Shown piece by piece: positions 1 to 7,288 of a stretch of DNA of 10,336 nt (the first letter of the stretch is position 1; each line of letters opens with the position of its first letter). The notes beneath the pieces were generated by a model. That model was given only the letters and a program-made list of their open reading frames with translations. It was not told the DNA's origin and made no database searches. This stretch comes from Candidatus Heimdallarchaeota archaeon (GTDB taxonomy: Archaea; Asgardarchaeota; Heimdallarchaeia; Heimdallarchaeales; Kariarchaeaceae), in the NCBI GenBank assembly GCA_015522385.1, contig WAMJ01000079.1, positions 1-10,336 of the forward strand. The letters are read 5' to 3'. Both the position numbers and the translations under genes were made by a program.

Positions 1-713
1 GAGGTGGTCAGCTGGCTCGTGATCCCCTTCTTAATGACCATCCTATCGAGGATTATGTTGATATAGTGACGGTACGACTTGTCAAGTACTGGAATTCCGT
101 CGTCAAGGTTAACCTCCTGTCCATTAACCTCAAGCCTAATGTAACCCTGCTTCCGTAGATTCTCGAAGAGGCGTTTGAAAGTTCCCTTCTCGTTCTTCAC
201 GATCGGAGATATTATCCTGATCTTCGATCCCTCTGGGAGTTCGAGTATGTGATTTACCATCTCCTCTGCGGACAAACCCTTCACTGCTGTCCCGCACTCG
301 GGGCAATGTGGTATCCCGATCGAGGCATAGAACAACCTCAGGTAGTCCATGATCTCGGTGACTGTAGCTACTGTACTTCGAGGATTGTGGGAGGCGGATT
401 TCTGTTCTATGCAGATCGCTGGACTGAGTCCGGAGATAGATTTCACATGGGGCTTCTCCATCTGACCAAGAAACTGTCGGGCATAGGAGCTTAAGGACTC
501 GACGAAACGCCTCTGCCCTTCGACAAAGAGTGTATCGATGGCAAGACTGGATTTTCCAGATCCTGATAGGCCCGTGACAACCACGAACCTATTCTTGGGC
601 ACCCTCACATCTATACCCTTGAGATTGTGCTCCCTTGCCTCCTCCACTTTGATCCAGTGTATAGGCGTATCCTCTTCTGGTGGTGGTAGTGGCATTGCTT
701 TCTGTATCTGCAT
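1..713 (-). CDS. uvrA: UvrABC excinuclease subunit A, N-terminal part (runs off left edge)
   Basis: UvrA is the ATP-dependent damage-recognition subunit of bacterial-type nucleotide excision repair. It scans DNA as a dimer and loads UvrB. Reading the minus strand from ATG at 713 gives 237 codons before the window edge. Residues 25-35 carry the family opening (AREHNLKGIDV), followed by Walker A GLSGSGKS at about 48-55, the VEGQRRFVESLSSYARQF block at about 65-81, the Q-loop region IEQKS at about 102-106, the UvrA signature SHNPRST at about 108-114, and CPEC at 137-140, the first half of the first zinc module. The window ends inside the following UvrB-binding region. Signature cassette, Walker B and the second ATPase lie outside. 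The gene is about 160 bp downstream of nuoB on the same strand but has its own TATA-like box and a weak Shine-Dalgarno. UvrA in archaea is generally regarded as acquired from bacteria. The family is certain. Confidence 0.97.
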   Translation of the reverse strand, partial: MQIQKAMPLPPPEEDTPIHWIKVEEAREHNLKGIDVRVPKNRFVVVTGLSGSGKSSLAIDTLFVEGQRRFVESLSSYARQFLGQMEKPHVKSISGLSPAICIEQKSASHNPRSTVATVTEIMDYLRLFYASIGIPHCPECGTAVKGLSAEEMVNHILELPEGSKIRIISPIVKNEKGTFKRLFENLRKQGYIRLEVNGQEVNLDDGIPVLDKSYRHYINIILDRMVIKKGITSQLTT

Positions 714-721
714 CCTGTTCT

Positions 722-726
722 CTCCC
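722..726 (-). promoter_or_regulatory. Shine-Dalgarno-like site of uvrA
   Basis: On the minus strand GGGAG lies about 8 nt before the ATG at 713. It is the only convincing Shine-Dalgarno-like site at a gene start in this window. It suggests uvrA is translated from a leadered mRNA, unlike most of its neighbours, and it supports the chosen start. Confidence 0.5.
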
Positions 727-758
727 TAGAATCTCAGGTGTTCTTATACCTGACTCGG

Positions 759-768
759 AGTATATAAC
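759..768 (-). promoter_or_regulatory. TATA-like box of uvrA
   Basis: Minus-strand GTTATATACT resembles the archaeal TATA box. A transcription start about 26 nt downstream falls near 737, giving a leader of about 24 nt that contains the GGGAG site. A second, weaker box (GGTATAAG, around 743-750) would give a nearly leaderless transcript. Confidence 0.45.
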
Positions 769-872
769 ATCTCTATTAGGGACAGCTTTCTAACTGAAAT
801 TTACGGTTATGGGGCTTGTAGTTAAGTTTTACTCTGTTATAAGTAGTGGTGATTGAATAGTCGGATAAAAAT

Positions 873-1565
873 TTACTGCTCGACTTCTCTCTCAAGCTCC
901 TTGCCACGGGAGGGTATATTCTCCTCGTGGGGATAGCCTTGAACTCTAACAGAAGCAAGATCTTCGAAGGTCGCGTTCCTTGCGAGTGGTCCCTGTGCGG
1001 GGATGCTCTCTACATCCTCGATCGGCATGTTTGCCCAACCTGCTTTGTTGGCCTTACCATCTACTAGTGCTTGGGCCTCTTCGTCGACGAAGTCAGGGAC
1101 TTTTGGTCTTACCCACTTCTTCCCCGCTTTGATCTTCTGCTGGATTTTACCAATTCCAAAGAACAGGGCCTCGGGTCGAACTGGACATCCAGGGAGGTAG
1201 ACATCAATAGGGATGATCTCATCTGCTCCTCCGATGATACTGTATGCCTCCCAGAACGGTCCCCCAGAGGTTGCACACTCTCCCATCGCAATTGCCCACT
1301 TTGGCTCTGGAATCTGATCCCAGAGGAGCCGCAGTCTGGGGGCCATCTTGTGGCTCACGGGTCCGTTTACCACAATGGCGTCTGATTGCCTAGGGGAAGG
1401 TCGATAGATCACACCAAATCTCTCTCCATCGAATCTACCCACACCACTGGCCATCATCTCCAAAGCGCAGCACATAATCCCGAAGGTCATAGGCCACAGG
1501 CTACTTCTTCTTGCCCACAAGTTTAAGTTTAGAACGTCATGTAATGGACCTGTCTGGAAACCCAT
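873..1565 (-). CDS. nuoB: NADH-quinone oxidoreductase subunit B (NuoB/FpoB type)
   Basis: This 230 aa protein is the complex I subunit that holds the terminal [4Fe-4S] cluster N2 and passes electrons to quinone or another membrane carrier, at the junction of the peripheral arm and the membrane. All four N2 ligands are present: the adjacent pair C32-C33 ([15 protein letters not shown]), C97 (MGECATSGG) and C127 (PGCPVRPEA). The tandem CC separates it from the small subunits of group 4 [NiFe] hydrogenases. SPRQSD (57-62) and KMAPRL (73-78) are also family typical. The core ends near residue 150; about 80 further residues form a charged tail with no motif I recognise. The ATG at 1565 is preceded in frame by a TAG and begins close to the family core. 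No other Nuo subunit is adjacent: uvrA follows and a divergent oxidoreductase precedes. Family certain; electron donor unknown. Confidence 0.95.
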   Translation of the reverse strand: MGFQTGPLHDVLNLNLWARRSSLWPMTFGIMCCALEMMASGVGRFDGERFGVIYRPSPRQSDAIVVNGPVSHKMAPRLRLLWDQIPEPKWAIAMGECATSGGPFWEAYSIIGGADEIIPIDVYLPGCPVRPEALFFGIGKIQQKIKAGKKWVRPKVPDFVDEEAQALVDGKANKAGWANMPIEDVESIPAQGPLARNATFEDLASVRVQGYPHEENIPSRGKELEREVEQ

Positions 1566-1594
1566 ATTACTCAGTCTGTGCTAGTAAGTACAGG

Positions 1595-1606
1595 CTAAAA
1601 ATATAG
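1595..1606 (-). promoter_or_regulatory. TATA-like box of nuoB
   Basis: Minus-strand CTATATTTTTAG is a good archaeal TATA candidate centred 35 nt before the nuoB ATG. It predicts a very short leader of about 9 nt with no Shine-Dalgarno. It sits in the roughly 160 bp divergent region shared with the ketopantoate reductase gene. Confidence 0.5.
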
Positions 1607-1694
1607 AGGTAAGTGAAGGGTCATATTTCCAAGATTCTTGGTGTCTTTCAACTCAATCTCTGGTATTTTCGCGAATTTCAAGGGGAGGGGTGGC

Positions 1695-1705
1695 AAATAC
1701 TTAAA
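1695..1705 (+). promoter_or_regulatory. TATA-like box of the ketopantoate reductase gene
   Basis: AAATACTTAAA is centred 28 nt before the GTG at 1728, the spacing expected for a leaderless archaeal mRNA that starts at the initiation codon. This element is the main reason for preferring the GTG over the ATG at 1638, which would lie upstream of the promoter. Confidence 0.5.
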
Positions 1706-1727
1706 CGGTCTAACCGATCGGTATCCC

Positions 1728-2690
1728 GTGAAAGTACTTATTGCGGGTGCAGGATCTATTGGATCCGTCCTCGGGGTCCTTCTGGCCTCTGAGCATGACG
1801 TCACACTCATGAGGCGTCGTGATGAAGGTATCGTAACTCTCACCGTTACGGGGGTGGTCGAGGAGAGTGCAAGTCTTCCTATTGTCTCACGTGGGAAAGG
1901 TAACTACGACCTCGTGATCATCACCTGCCAAGGACAACAGACCCGTTCTGTCTTGGAGAACTTGGAGGTAGGTAAGAGCACAGTTCTCCTCAGCCTACAA
2001 AACGGTGTGGACAATTTACTGATCATTCAGGAGTCATTCCCTGAGAACAAGGTATGTGGTGGATTGATCTGGTGGTCGGCCACACTTGTCCGATCCGACC
2101 TTGTTTACTATCACAGAGAAGCACCTACCGTTGTGGGAGAGTGCTCCTTTGACCTGTGCAGAATCCTCTCCAGATTCAACTGCGAGATAACAGGAGATCT
2201 CAAAACAGAGCTCTACAGAAAACTCGTGCTTAATGTCGTCTCCCCAGCCCTTGCACTTCGGAAACTCCCCTACCCTCAAGGGCTTGGAGAGGAGGTCACT
2301 CGCAGGTTGACGAGGGCGATGTTCGAGGAGGCGTGCTTGATTGTCTCCAGCAGAGGAATTGACCTACGGGTTGACAGATTGCGGAAATTCTACCGATTAC
2401 TCAAAGAAGGCAGGGTTCCAATGGGATCGCCTACGAGGTATGTGCACAAGGTATCCACTCAGATAGGGCTAGAGAAGCACGGTGGTAGAGGATCGAATGT
2501 GGAAGTGCTCTTGGGGAAACTGATTGAGATGGACACCAAGGGGGTAGGGAAGACCATACGGGTGGTGAGGGATCTAGTCCTTTCACTTCCAAGTAACTAT
2601 ACCCCTGTACCCACTACGGTCTTATCTGATATTCTGAGCACAGTCCACGAAGGTCAAGACGTCGGGCACCTCCTAGATCCAGTTCAGTAA
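1728..2690 (+). CDS. panE: Ketopantoate reductase (PanE/ApbA) family protein
   Basis: Members reduce 2-dehydropantoate to pantoate with NAD(P)H, in the cytosol, for coenzyme A synthesis. From GTG 1728 the protein is 320 aa, close to the usual 290-310. It opens directly with the Rossmann fold: VKVLIAGAGSIGSVLG, GxGxxG at residues 7-12. Then come QNG (N92) and KLVLN (K165 and N169, matching the E. coli PanE Lys176/Asn180 region), followed by the helical C-terminal domain. The block VSTQIGLEKHGGRGSNVE keeps a Ser (243), but the position aligned by eye with E. coli Glu256 is Asn257, after a two-residue insertion. The substrate may therefore not be ketopantoate; other 2-keto acids are possible. 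A longer frame from ATG 1638 adds 30 residues ahead of the fold and would start upstream of the likely promoter. The gene is divergent from nuoB and has no CoA-pathway neighbour here. Family confident, exact reaction less so. Confidence 0.85.
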   Translation: MKVLIAGAGSIGSVLGVLLASEHDVTLMRRRDEGIVTLTVTGVVEESASLPIVSRGKGNYDLVIITCQGQQTRSVLENLEVGKSTVLLSLQNGVDNLLIIQESFPENKVCGGLIWWSATLVRSDLVYYHREAPTVVGECSFDLCRILSRFNCEITGDLKTELYRKLVLNVVSPALALRKLPYPQGLGEEVTRRLTRAMFEEACLIVSSRGIDLRVDRLRKFYRLLKEGRVPMGSPTRYVHKVSTQIGLEKHGGRGSNVEVLLGKLIEMDTKGVGKTIRVVRDLVLSLPSNYTPVPTTVLSDILSTVHEGQDVGHLLDPVQ

Positions 2691-2728
2691 ATCACATAGG
2701 AGAAGTTTCCTAGGTTTAAGTGAATAGG

Positions 2729-2739
2729 AATATATATTT
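2729..2739 (+). promoter_or_regulatory. TATA-like box of the orphan helical protein gene
   Basis: AATATATATTT lies inside a near-palindrome (GGAATATATATTTCC, 2727-2741). Its centre is 29 nt before ATG 2763 but only 17 nt before ATG 2751. A leaderless transcript would begin at 2763, which favours that codon. Confidence 0.5.
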
Positions 2740-2762
2740 CCCTACCTTTCATGAATAAGGAC

Positions 2763-4391
2763 ATGACCATATTCAGTGAGATCTCGGGGATAATTTCCGA
2801 CATGCAAACTTACTTAGGTGGAGTTGATGGTAGAAGCTATCTTCAATCTCGAATTTACCTGAAAAACAGGATAAACGAGGTCGGAAGGAAGATGAATGAG
2901 CTGTTTTACTCTGACGTATCGAGGACGGATACACGATACTCCGACGAGTTGCTCAAGATACTTGTCGAGCTGAAACCTGTCTTCAACCATATCCCAGTCA
3001 CCCCTGAACTCTCCGAAGTCTCGATGCTGGGTCAGTCACTTCTATACTATTTGCTCGTAAATTACATCTACGTCGCCCGTGAGGAGGTCGAGAAGGTCAC
3101 CTCCTTTGCTATGACCCTCTCTGATCTGCTCAGTGGGCTCCCGGAACCAACGGAGGTCTATCCCAAAGAGTGGATTCACAACCTGATAGATGAGAAGAAG
3201 ATTGGGATAGAAATGGTGTACAAGTTGTACGACGGAGTATGTGTCCTGTACAGAGGTGCGATTGTGAGCTCAATTGCAGTCGACGAGGAGACACATCTAG
3301 AGTGGATCTCACAATATTTTCGCAATTTTGAAACTCTCAGGGTCATCCTCGAAATTGTCATCAATGATATTACATCAAAGAAGGAAACAGCGTCTATATT
3401 CTCAGATATCGATGCCGTTGTATCAAATCTCCTCCATTTCTCCGAGGTAGTCTCTACTGTTATGGCGACTTATCCCACTGAAACTCTCTCGAGATTCGGA
3501 GGAATTGATGGTCTATTCGAAGGCTTATCCGATGTCCAGTCATTGCTCGATCGAGGACTAAACCTTGTGATTGATATGTACGACAGGGGCCAGATTTCCC
3601 GAAATGACAATCCTTGGGAGAACAGGGTCTTCATTATGGCCAATTTCGGTCGTGAGTACTTCAACTTTAAGCAGCGGATCAAGTATTTGTACCGTGAGGG
3701 CTTTGAGAATAAAGAACTTGTCGACCAGATTGACGATGGTCTCGAACTCTATGCGAAATTACGATCGTTGATGAAGACGTTCGGTTTCACTATAAGCAAA
3801 TCCCCTTTCACACCCGTGGCCGTCTCCATTCTGATGAAAGTCGTAGAGCTTCTCTTCCTGTTGGATGAAAATGACGGGTATCAAGAGGCACCCGAACAGA
3901 GGGCTTTATTGTTCAAAACCCTTGAAGAGGATTTTTCGGATATTCGTATATCTAGTCTCTTCGACCTCAATTACTCAATCGCGACACTTTACGTCCAAGA
4001 CTGTTTGAAAGACAGAATGGATTTCGAGAAGGTCAATACATTTCTTAGTGAACTAAGAACAGTTCCCCGAATACTCAATGCAGACATGATCTCGGTCACT
4101 TTGTTGAGCGAATTATTTAGACTGTGCCTCGGGGGACAGAGCTTGGATAACACAATTCTCAACCTTCAGAAATTTGACTCTACCTATCTCGTCGATGACC
4201 CCGCTTCTCATCATGCATTCAGTCGCTATATCAACAAGCTCAAGGGCAGTGAGGAGCTCCATGTCCCCCACAATCTATTCGATCCATTTACATGGATGAT
4301 CCCGAAGTTCAGCTACGGGGGAAAAGTAATACCGTTCGTCGCATTCAACTCCTCACCCTCTAAGCTCCTCGGTAAATACCCTGTTGTATAA
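2763..4391 (+). CDS. Uncharacterised soluble helical protein
   Basis: I do not recognise this family. From ATG 2763 the product is 542 aa; an in-frame ATG at 2751 adds four residues but lies too close to the TATA box for a normal transcription start. There is no signal peptide and no clear membrane helix. Only three cysteines are present and none forms a metal-binding pattern. Most of the length looks like amphipathic alpha helices joined by short loops, which suggests a helical repeat or bundle protein acting in the cytosol. The last 45 or so residues are richer in aromatic residues, Gly and beta-forming residues (around FTWMIPKFSYGG). No nucleotide-binding loop or catalytic motif is evident. 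The gene stands alone between its own promoter and a 200 bp gap, so neighbours give no clue. It is probably a lineage-specific protein. Coding is supported by the long open frame with natural codon use. Confidence 0.85.
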   Translation: MTIFSEISGIISDMQTYLGGVDGRSYLQSRIYLKNRINEVGRKMNELFYSDVSRTDTRYSDELLKILVELKPVFNHIPVTPELSEVSMLGQSLLYYLLVNYIYVAREEVEKVTSFAMTLSDLLSGLPEPTEVYPKEWIHNLIDEKKIGIEMVYKLYDGVCVLYRGAIVSSIAVDEETHLEWISQYFRNFETLRVILEIVINDITSKKETASIFSDIDAVVSNLLHFSEVVSTVMATYPTETLSRFGGIDGLFEGLSDVQSLLDRGLNLVIDMYDRGQISRNDNPWENRVFIMANFGREYFNFKQRIKYLYREGFENKELVDQIDDGLELYAKLRSLMKTFGFTISKSPFTPVAVSILMKVVELLFLLDENDGYQEAPEQRALLFKTLEEDFSDIRISSLFDLNYSIATLYVQDCLKDRMDFEKVNTFLSELRTVPRILNADMISVTLLSELFRLCLGGQSLDNTILNLQKFDSTYLVDDPASHHAFSRYINKLKGSEELHVPHNLFDPFTWMIPKFSYGGKVIPFVAFNSSPSKLLGKYPVV

Positions 4392-4392
4392 A

Positions 4393-4463
4393 ATCAGGAT
4401 TGGAATATTCCTTGAACAGAGTGATTAACAATTGAGCTGTTGAATACGACAGCCTTTCCTGAT
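4393..4463. repeat. Nested short inverted repeats in the intergenic gap
   Basis: ATCAGGA (4393-4399) is mirrored by TCCTGAT (4457-4463). Between them are the perfect palindrome GGAATATTCC (4402-4411) and a small hairpin GCTGT...ACAGC (4436-4453). This lies right after the stop codon at 4391. It could be a 3' mRNA structure of the preceding gene, a protein-binding site, or chance. The rest of the 200 bp gap holds only the promoter of the next gene. Confidence 0.25.
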
Positions 4464-4559
4464 ACCTTCTCTGGAACTGACATTCTAATACTCTGCAATG
4501 AGCTTAACATACCCAATATATACGATTGATATGGGATCAAACAGTCCCAAAGAAGAATA

Positions 4560-4568
4560 TTTATAAAT
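4560..4568 (+). promoter_or_regulatory. TATA-like box of the surface protein gene
   Basis: TTTATAAAT, preceded by an A/G-rich stretch that could serve as BRE, is centred 28 nt before the TTG at 4592. The spacing matches a leaderless transcript and supports TTG as the start. The ATG at 4579 and the GTG at 4582 are in other frames. Confidence 0.6.
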
Positions 4569-4591
4569 TTTTCAACACATGGTGATTTTGA

Positions 4592-7015
4592 TTGACTCCT
4601 ATCGAAAAATCGGTTATCCTTCTCTTTCTTCTACTCGGTTCTATAGGCTCTGGATTTGGTGAACCTGAAATGAGTGTCATAACTACCGCCCCTAACTCAG
4701 AAGATGATCTTTCCAAAATAAGGGTTGCAGTGGTTCACCAGACTTTCACGGATGCAGCTTATCGTTCATTTTATACCTTCTTTAGATACAAGAAAGATAC
4801 TAGTCAATTTTTTGTGAATGTCTATCAGACAAGTACCATGCCATCTAAGATTAACACTGCCCTGATCAATAGTGGTATAGATCCGGATAACCTCTTCCAG
4901 ATCAATGACCAAGACGTCCACGCTGGTCGAATTTTCACAGAGGATGGACTTCCACTATATCACACACTGATCTTCCAGCACAATGAGTACGTCACGATGG
5001 AGGAGTATCTGAATGTTGTGAGATTCGTGCAAGCTGGGGGTAATGTGGTCATCCTTAACGGGAACTCTTTCTTCGGAGAGGTCGAGTACAACGAGGAGAC
5101 AAACACCCTGCAACAGTTCAATGGACATGCATGGGAATTTGACGGAGAGAATGCTACCCAGACCGATCTGTACAAGGGTCGGTTCGTAAATACATGGTCT
5201 ACTCGCGAGAACTTCGATTTTATCGGAAATCGGTACTCCACCTTCAGTAAGGGAGACATGGCCGGATCTAAGTTAAGGACCAATGTCACGAATCCCCATC
5301 CCATTGCTCTCGAACTAACCGAGAGTGGATATGGGAGGATCGGTGAAAGGTACAATTCCCATGAGGAGAACACGCTTCTCACTCCGAATGCACATATTAT
5401 CGGTGACTGGCAATCCTCTTTCAAGCAGCTCGACAGGGGTATCAAGTTCTACGAGAAAATCCCATTCGGACCATACGGGGGAAGTGTTGTCCATTTTGGG
5501 ATATACATCACCTCCCAACTGAGCGATCCCTCGCTGGCGGAAGCACTCAAACTCGTCCTGATCCACCAATTCAAGGGACTCGATCGTCCGTGGATAAGGT
5601 ATCCCTACGACGGTGGCGTCTTCAGAGAGACCGAGCTCACGGTTGACTTCACCGGTGGCTGGGACACGACCGCATACCTCGACGGTAATATGGTGGATAT
5701 CCAGCCATTGCAGAAGATCACAGGATTGACTGAAGGAGAGCACAACTTCACTGTTGTCTTCAGGAGAGGAGGATCGAGTTTGACTCGAAGTACCTTGTTC
5801 AGGATCGATCGAACTCCCCCGACATTCACAATCAATGGAACAATCCCTGACTGGAACACAAAGCTCTACAAGGACCAGGTCTTCGAACTAAATCCCCAGG
5901 ATGATAATCTAGTCTCGCTAAAAGTTCAGATTCTGAAAGGAATTCACCAACAGTACAGAATGTACAGGAAGTGGAGCGATGAGAACAACTACATCCCAAG
6001 CTTCGTCCAAAATCTCACCATCGAGAAGAACACATTCATGTCGGTTGATCTGATGGATGCGGCAGGAAACTCTGCCACACGGTGGATCGAAATCAACCCC
6101 GGTGCCAATGAGACAGTCCCAGCGATGTTCATCCCATGGATCACCCGCTACAACCAAACCCACATGCAGGCGAACATCCCCTACCACGACAACAGGACTA
6201 AGACTGTCTTCCAACGATCATTTGACCGTGGTGCATCGTGGGAACGAATCCCATTCAATACCACTGGCAAGAACACCTCGACCCCTGACAATACGACCCT
6301 CTCCATAACCTTCAAGGAGAACAATAGCACCTTCTGGTACAGAGTTAGGTATATCTCAGAGAACGATAGTGGCTACTCGTACACTCTTCAGAAGCACGTT
6401 GGGACGGTGAACGCTCTCTACGTCACTGGCATCGACGACAATACTCTATCCATCAAGGCATTCGGACGGAACTATCCCGAGCAGATCGAGAACGTGAGGC
6501 TAGTCGACAGGAATGGGAGCTTCACCGACACGTCTTTCAACATCTCCAATGTGAGTTCAGATGGGTTTGATGTACTACTGGATCGACCCGTAACTGGCGC
6601 ATTTGTGCAACTAATTGGGAATAGAAATGTCTCACTCTCCCTCGAACCTCTGAAATATTTTACCCCCATCTATAACTATCCAAACTCCTCTGAAACCTCT
6701 TCCACAACGACAGAGGTCACAACTACATCAACTAACAGCCCGACGGATACCACTAGCAGCCCGACAGATACCACTAGCAGCACTTCAGTCTCGTTGATAA
6801 GCAGTAGTCAGACCACGTCAACCACATCTGATGACAAATCTGACAACGAAATCTCATCATCACAATCTTCAGTAAATTCTATAAGCTCTGTACCAAGCAC
6901 ATCATCTCTTGATATCCCGTCAACTACCGACCGGGCCAGCTATTTCTTCATCGGGACCTTAGTCGCTACCATTTCCGTCACGATATGGAAAAGGAAAATC
7001 AGAAAACATGTGTGA
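4592..7015 (+). CDS. Exported, C-terminally anchored surface protein with DMFase-like domain
   Basis: This is an 807 aa predicted cell-surface protein. Residues 7-22 form a hydrophobic signal peptide, with cleavage likely near GFGEPE. Residues about 42-330 form an alpha/beta domain. Its block HNEY (130-133), FVQAGGNVVILNGNSFFGEVEY (145-166) resembles the large-subunit family of N,N-dimethylformamidase and related gatase-like folds. There is no cysteine anywhere in the protein, so a cysteine-nucleophile amidotransferase is excluded. Residues about 333-510 look like two Ig-like beta domains (DRTPP at 406-410 at a typical domain border), followed by more beta-rich sequence to about 685. Residues 697-780 are a Ser/Thr-rich stalk. 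Residues 784-799 are a membrane helix followed by the basic tail KRKIRKHV. There are 19 N-x-S/T sequons, 17 of them after residue 380, which suggests dense N-glycosylation. The start is TTG, leaderless. Enzymatic activity is uncertain; a structural or binding role is equally possible. Confidence 0.85.
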   Translation: MTPIEKSVILLFLLLGSIGSGFGEPEMSVITTAPNSEDDLSKIRVAVVHQTFTDAAYRSFYTFFRYKKDTSQFFVNVYQTSTMPSKINTALINSGIDPDNLFQINDQDVHAGRIFTEDGLPLYHTLIFQHNEYVTMEEYLNVVRFVQAGGNVVILNGNSFFGEVEYNEETNTLQQFNGHAWEFDGENATQTDLYKGRFVNTWSTRENFDFIGNRYSTFSKGDMAGSKLRTNVTNPHPIALELTESGYGRIGERYNSHEENTLLTPNAHIIGDWQSSFKQLDRGIKFYEKIPFGPYGGSVVHFGIYITSQLSDPSLAEALKLVLIHQFKGLDRPWIRYPYDGGVFRETELTVDFTGGWDTTAYLDGNMVDIQPLQKITGLTEGEHNFTVVFRRGGSSLTRSTLFRIDRTPPTFTINGTIPDWNTKLYKDQVFELNPQDDNLVSLKVQILKGIHQQYRMYRKWSDENNYIPSFVQNLTIEKNTFMSVDLMDAAGNSATRWIEINPGANETVPAMFIPWITRYNQTHMQANIPYHDNRTKTVFQRSFDRGASWERIPFNTTGKNTSTPDNTTLSITFKENNSTFWYRVRYISENDSGYSYTLQKHVGTVNALYVTGIDDNTLSIKAFGRNYPEQIENVRLVDRNGSFTDTSFNISNVSSDGFDVLLDRPVTGAFVQLIGNRNVSLSLEPLKYFTPIYNYPNSSETSSTTTEVTTTSTNSPTDTTSSPTDTTSSTSVSLISSSQTTSTTSDDKSDNEISSSQSSVNSISSVPSTSSLDIPSTTDRASYFFIGTLVATISVTIWKRKIRKHV
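6736..6777 (+). repeat. Two tandem 21-bp units in the Ser/Thr stalk
   Basis: Two adjacent 21-bp units (6736-6756 and 6757-6777) differ at one base (GACGGA versus GACAGA) and encode the peptide SPTDTTS twice. A third partial unit starts at 6778. This is a recent duplication within the stalk-coding part of the surface protein gene. Such repeats typically vary in copy number between strains and set stalk length. Confidence 0.8.
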
Positions 7016-7047
7016 GACCTAAATTATGGACTGGTATGCATCGTGAA

Positions 7048-7132
7048 TGGCGGATGTGAGATTTGAACTCACGAACTCCTAAGAGAATGGGACCTAAACC
7101 CATCGCCGTTGACCAGACTGGGCGAACCCGCC
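7048..7132 (-). tRNA. tRNA-Leu (anticodon UAG)
   Basis: The minus strand folds as a class II tRNA of 85 nt. The acceptor stem pairs GGCGGGT with ATCCGCC (one G-U). The D stem is GCC/GGC with GG in the loop. The anticodon stem ATGGG/CCCAT encloses the loop TTTAGGT, giving anticodon TAG, which reads CUA leucine codons. A long variable arm (around TCTCTTAGGAGTTC) is the hallmark of Leu and Ser tRNAs. The T stem is GTGAG/CTCAC with loop TTCAAAT. The discriminator base is A, as expected for Leu. CCA is not encoded, so a CCA-adding enzyme is needed. No intron is present. The gene is convergent with the surface protein gene, ending about 32 bp from its stop. An AT-rich TATA-like patch near 7179-7190 could be its promoter. 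Confidence 0.95.
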
Positions 7133-7288
7133 AATTGATCACCTGAAGTTGGTGCTCAAAGCTCTATGGGCTTCCATGTTTTTTAATTGTTTGTTTGGTA
7201 TCGAGATGTGGATTGCGCCCTTCGCTGAATCAGAGTGGTTTGTTATTGATGGAGCTGGAGCTGTTATGTGGATTGATAAAGACTATTA

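Noticed and set aside
1003..1385. Plus-strand frames opposite nuoB
   Set aside because: The minus-strand nuoB has all cluster ligands and family motifs; these are shadows.
1638..1727. Thirty-codon N-terminal extension of the ketopantoate reductase frame from ATG 1638
   Set aside because: It precedes the Rossmann fold with sequence unlike the family, and the likely TATA box (1695-1705) lies inside it, so a transcript starting near 1728 would not contain it.
4960..5743. Open minus-strand frames of 161 and 142 codons
   Set aside because: They lie antisense inside the surface protein gene, whose product has a signal peptide, recognisable domains and an anchor. The minus frames show no domain, and their starts have no promoter.
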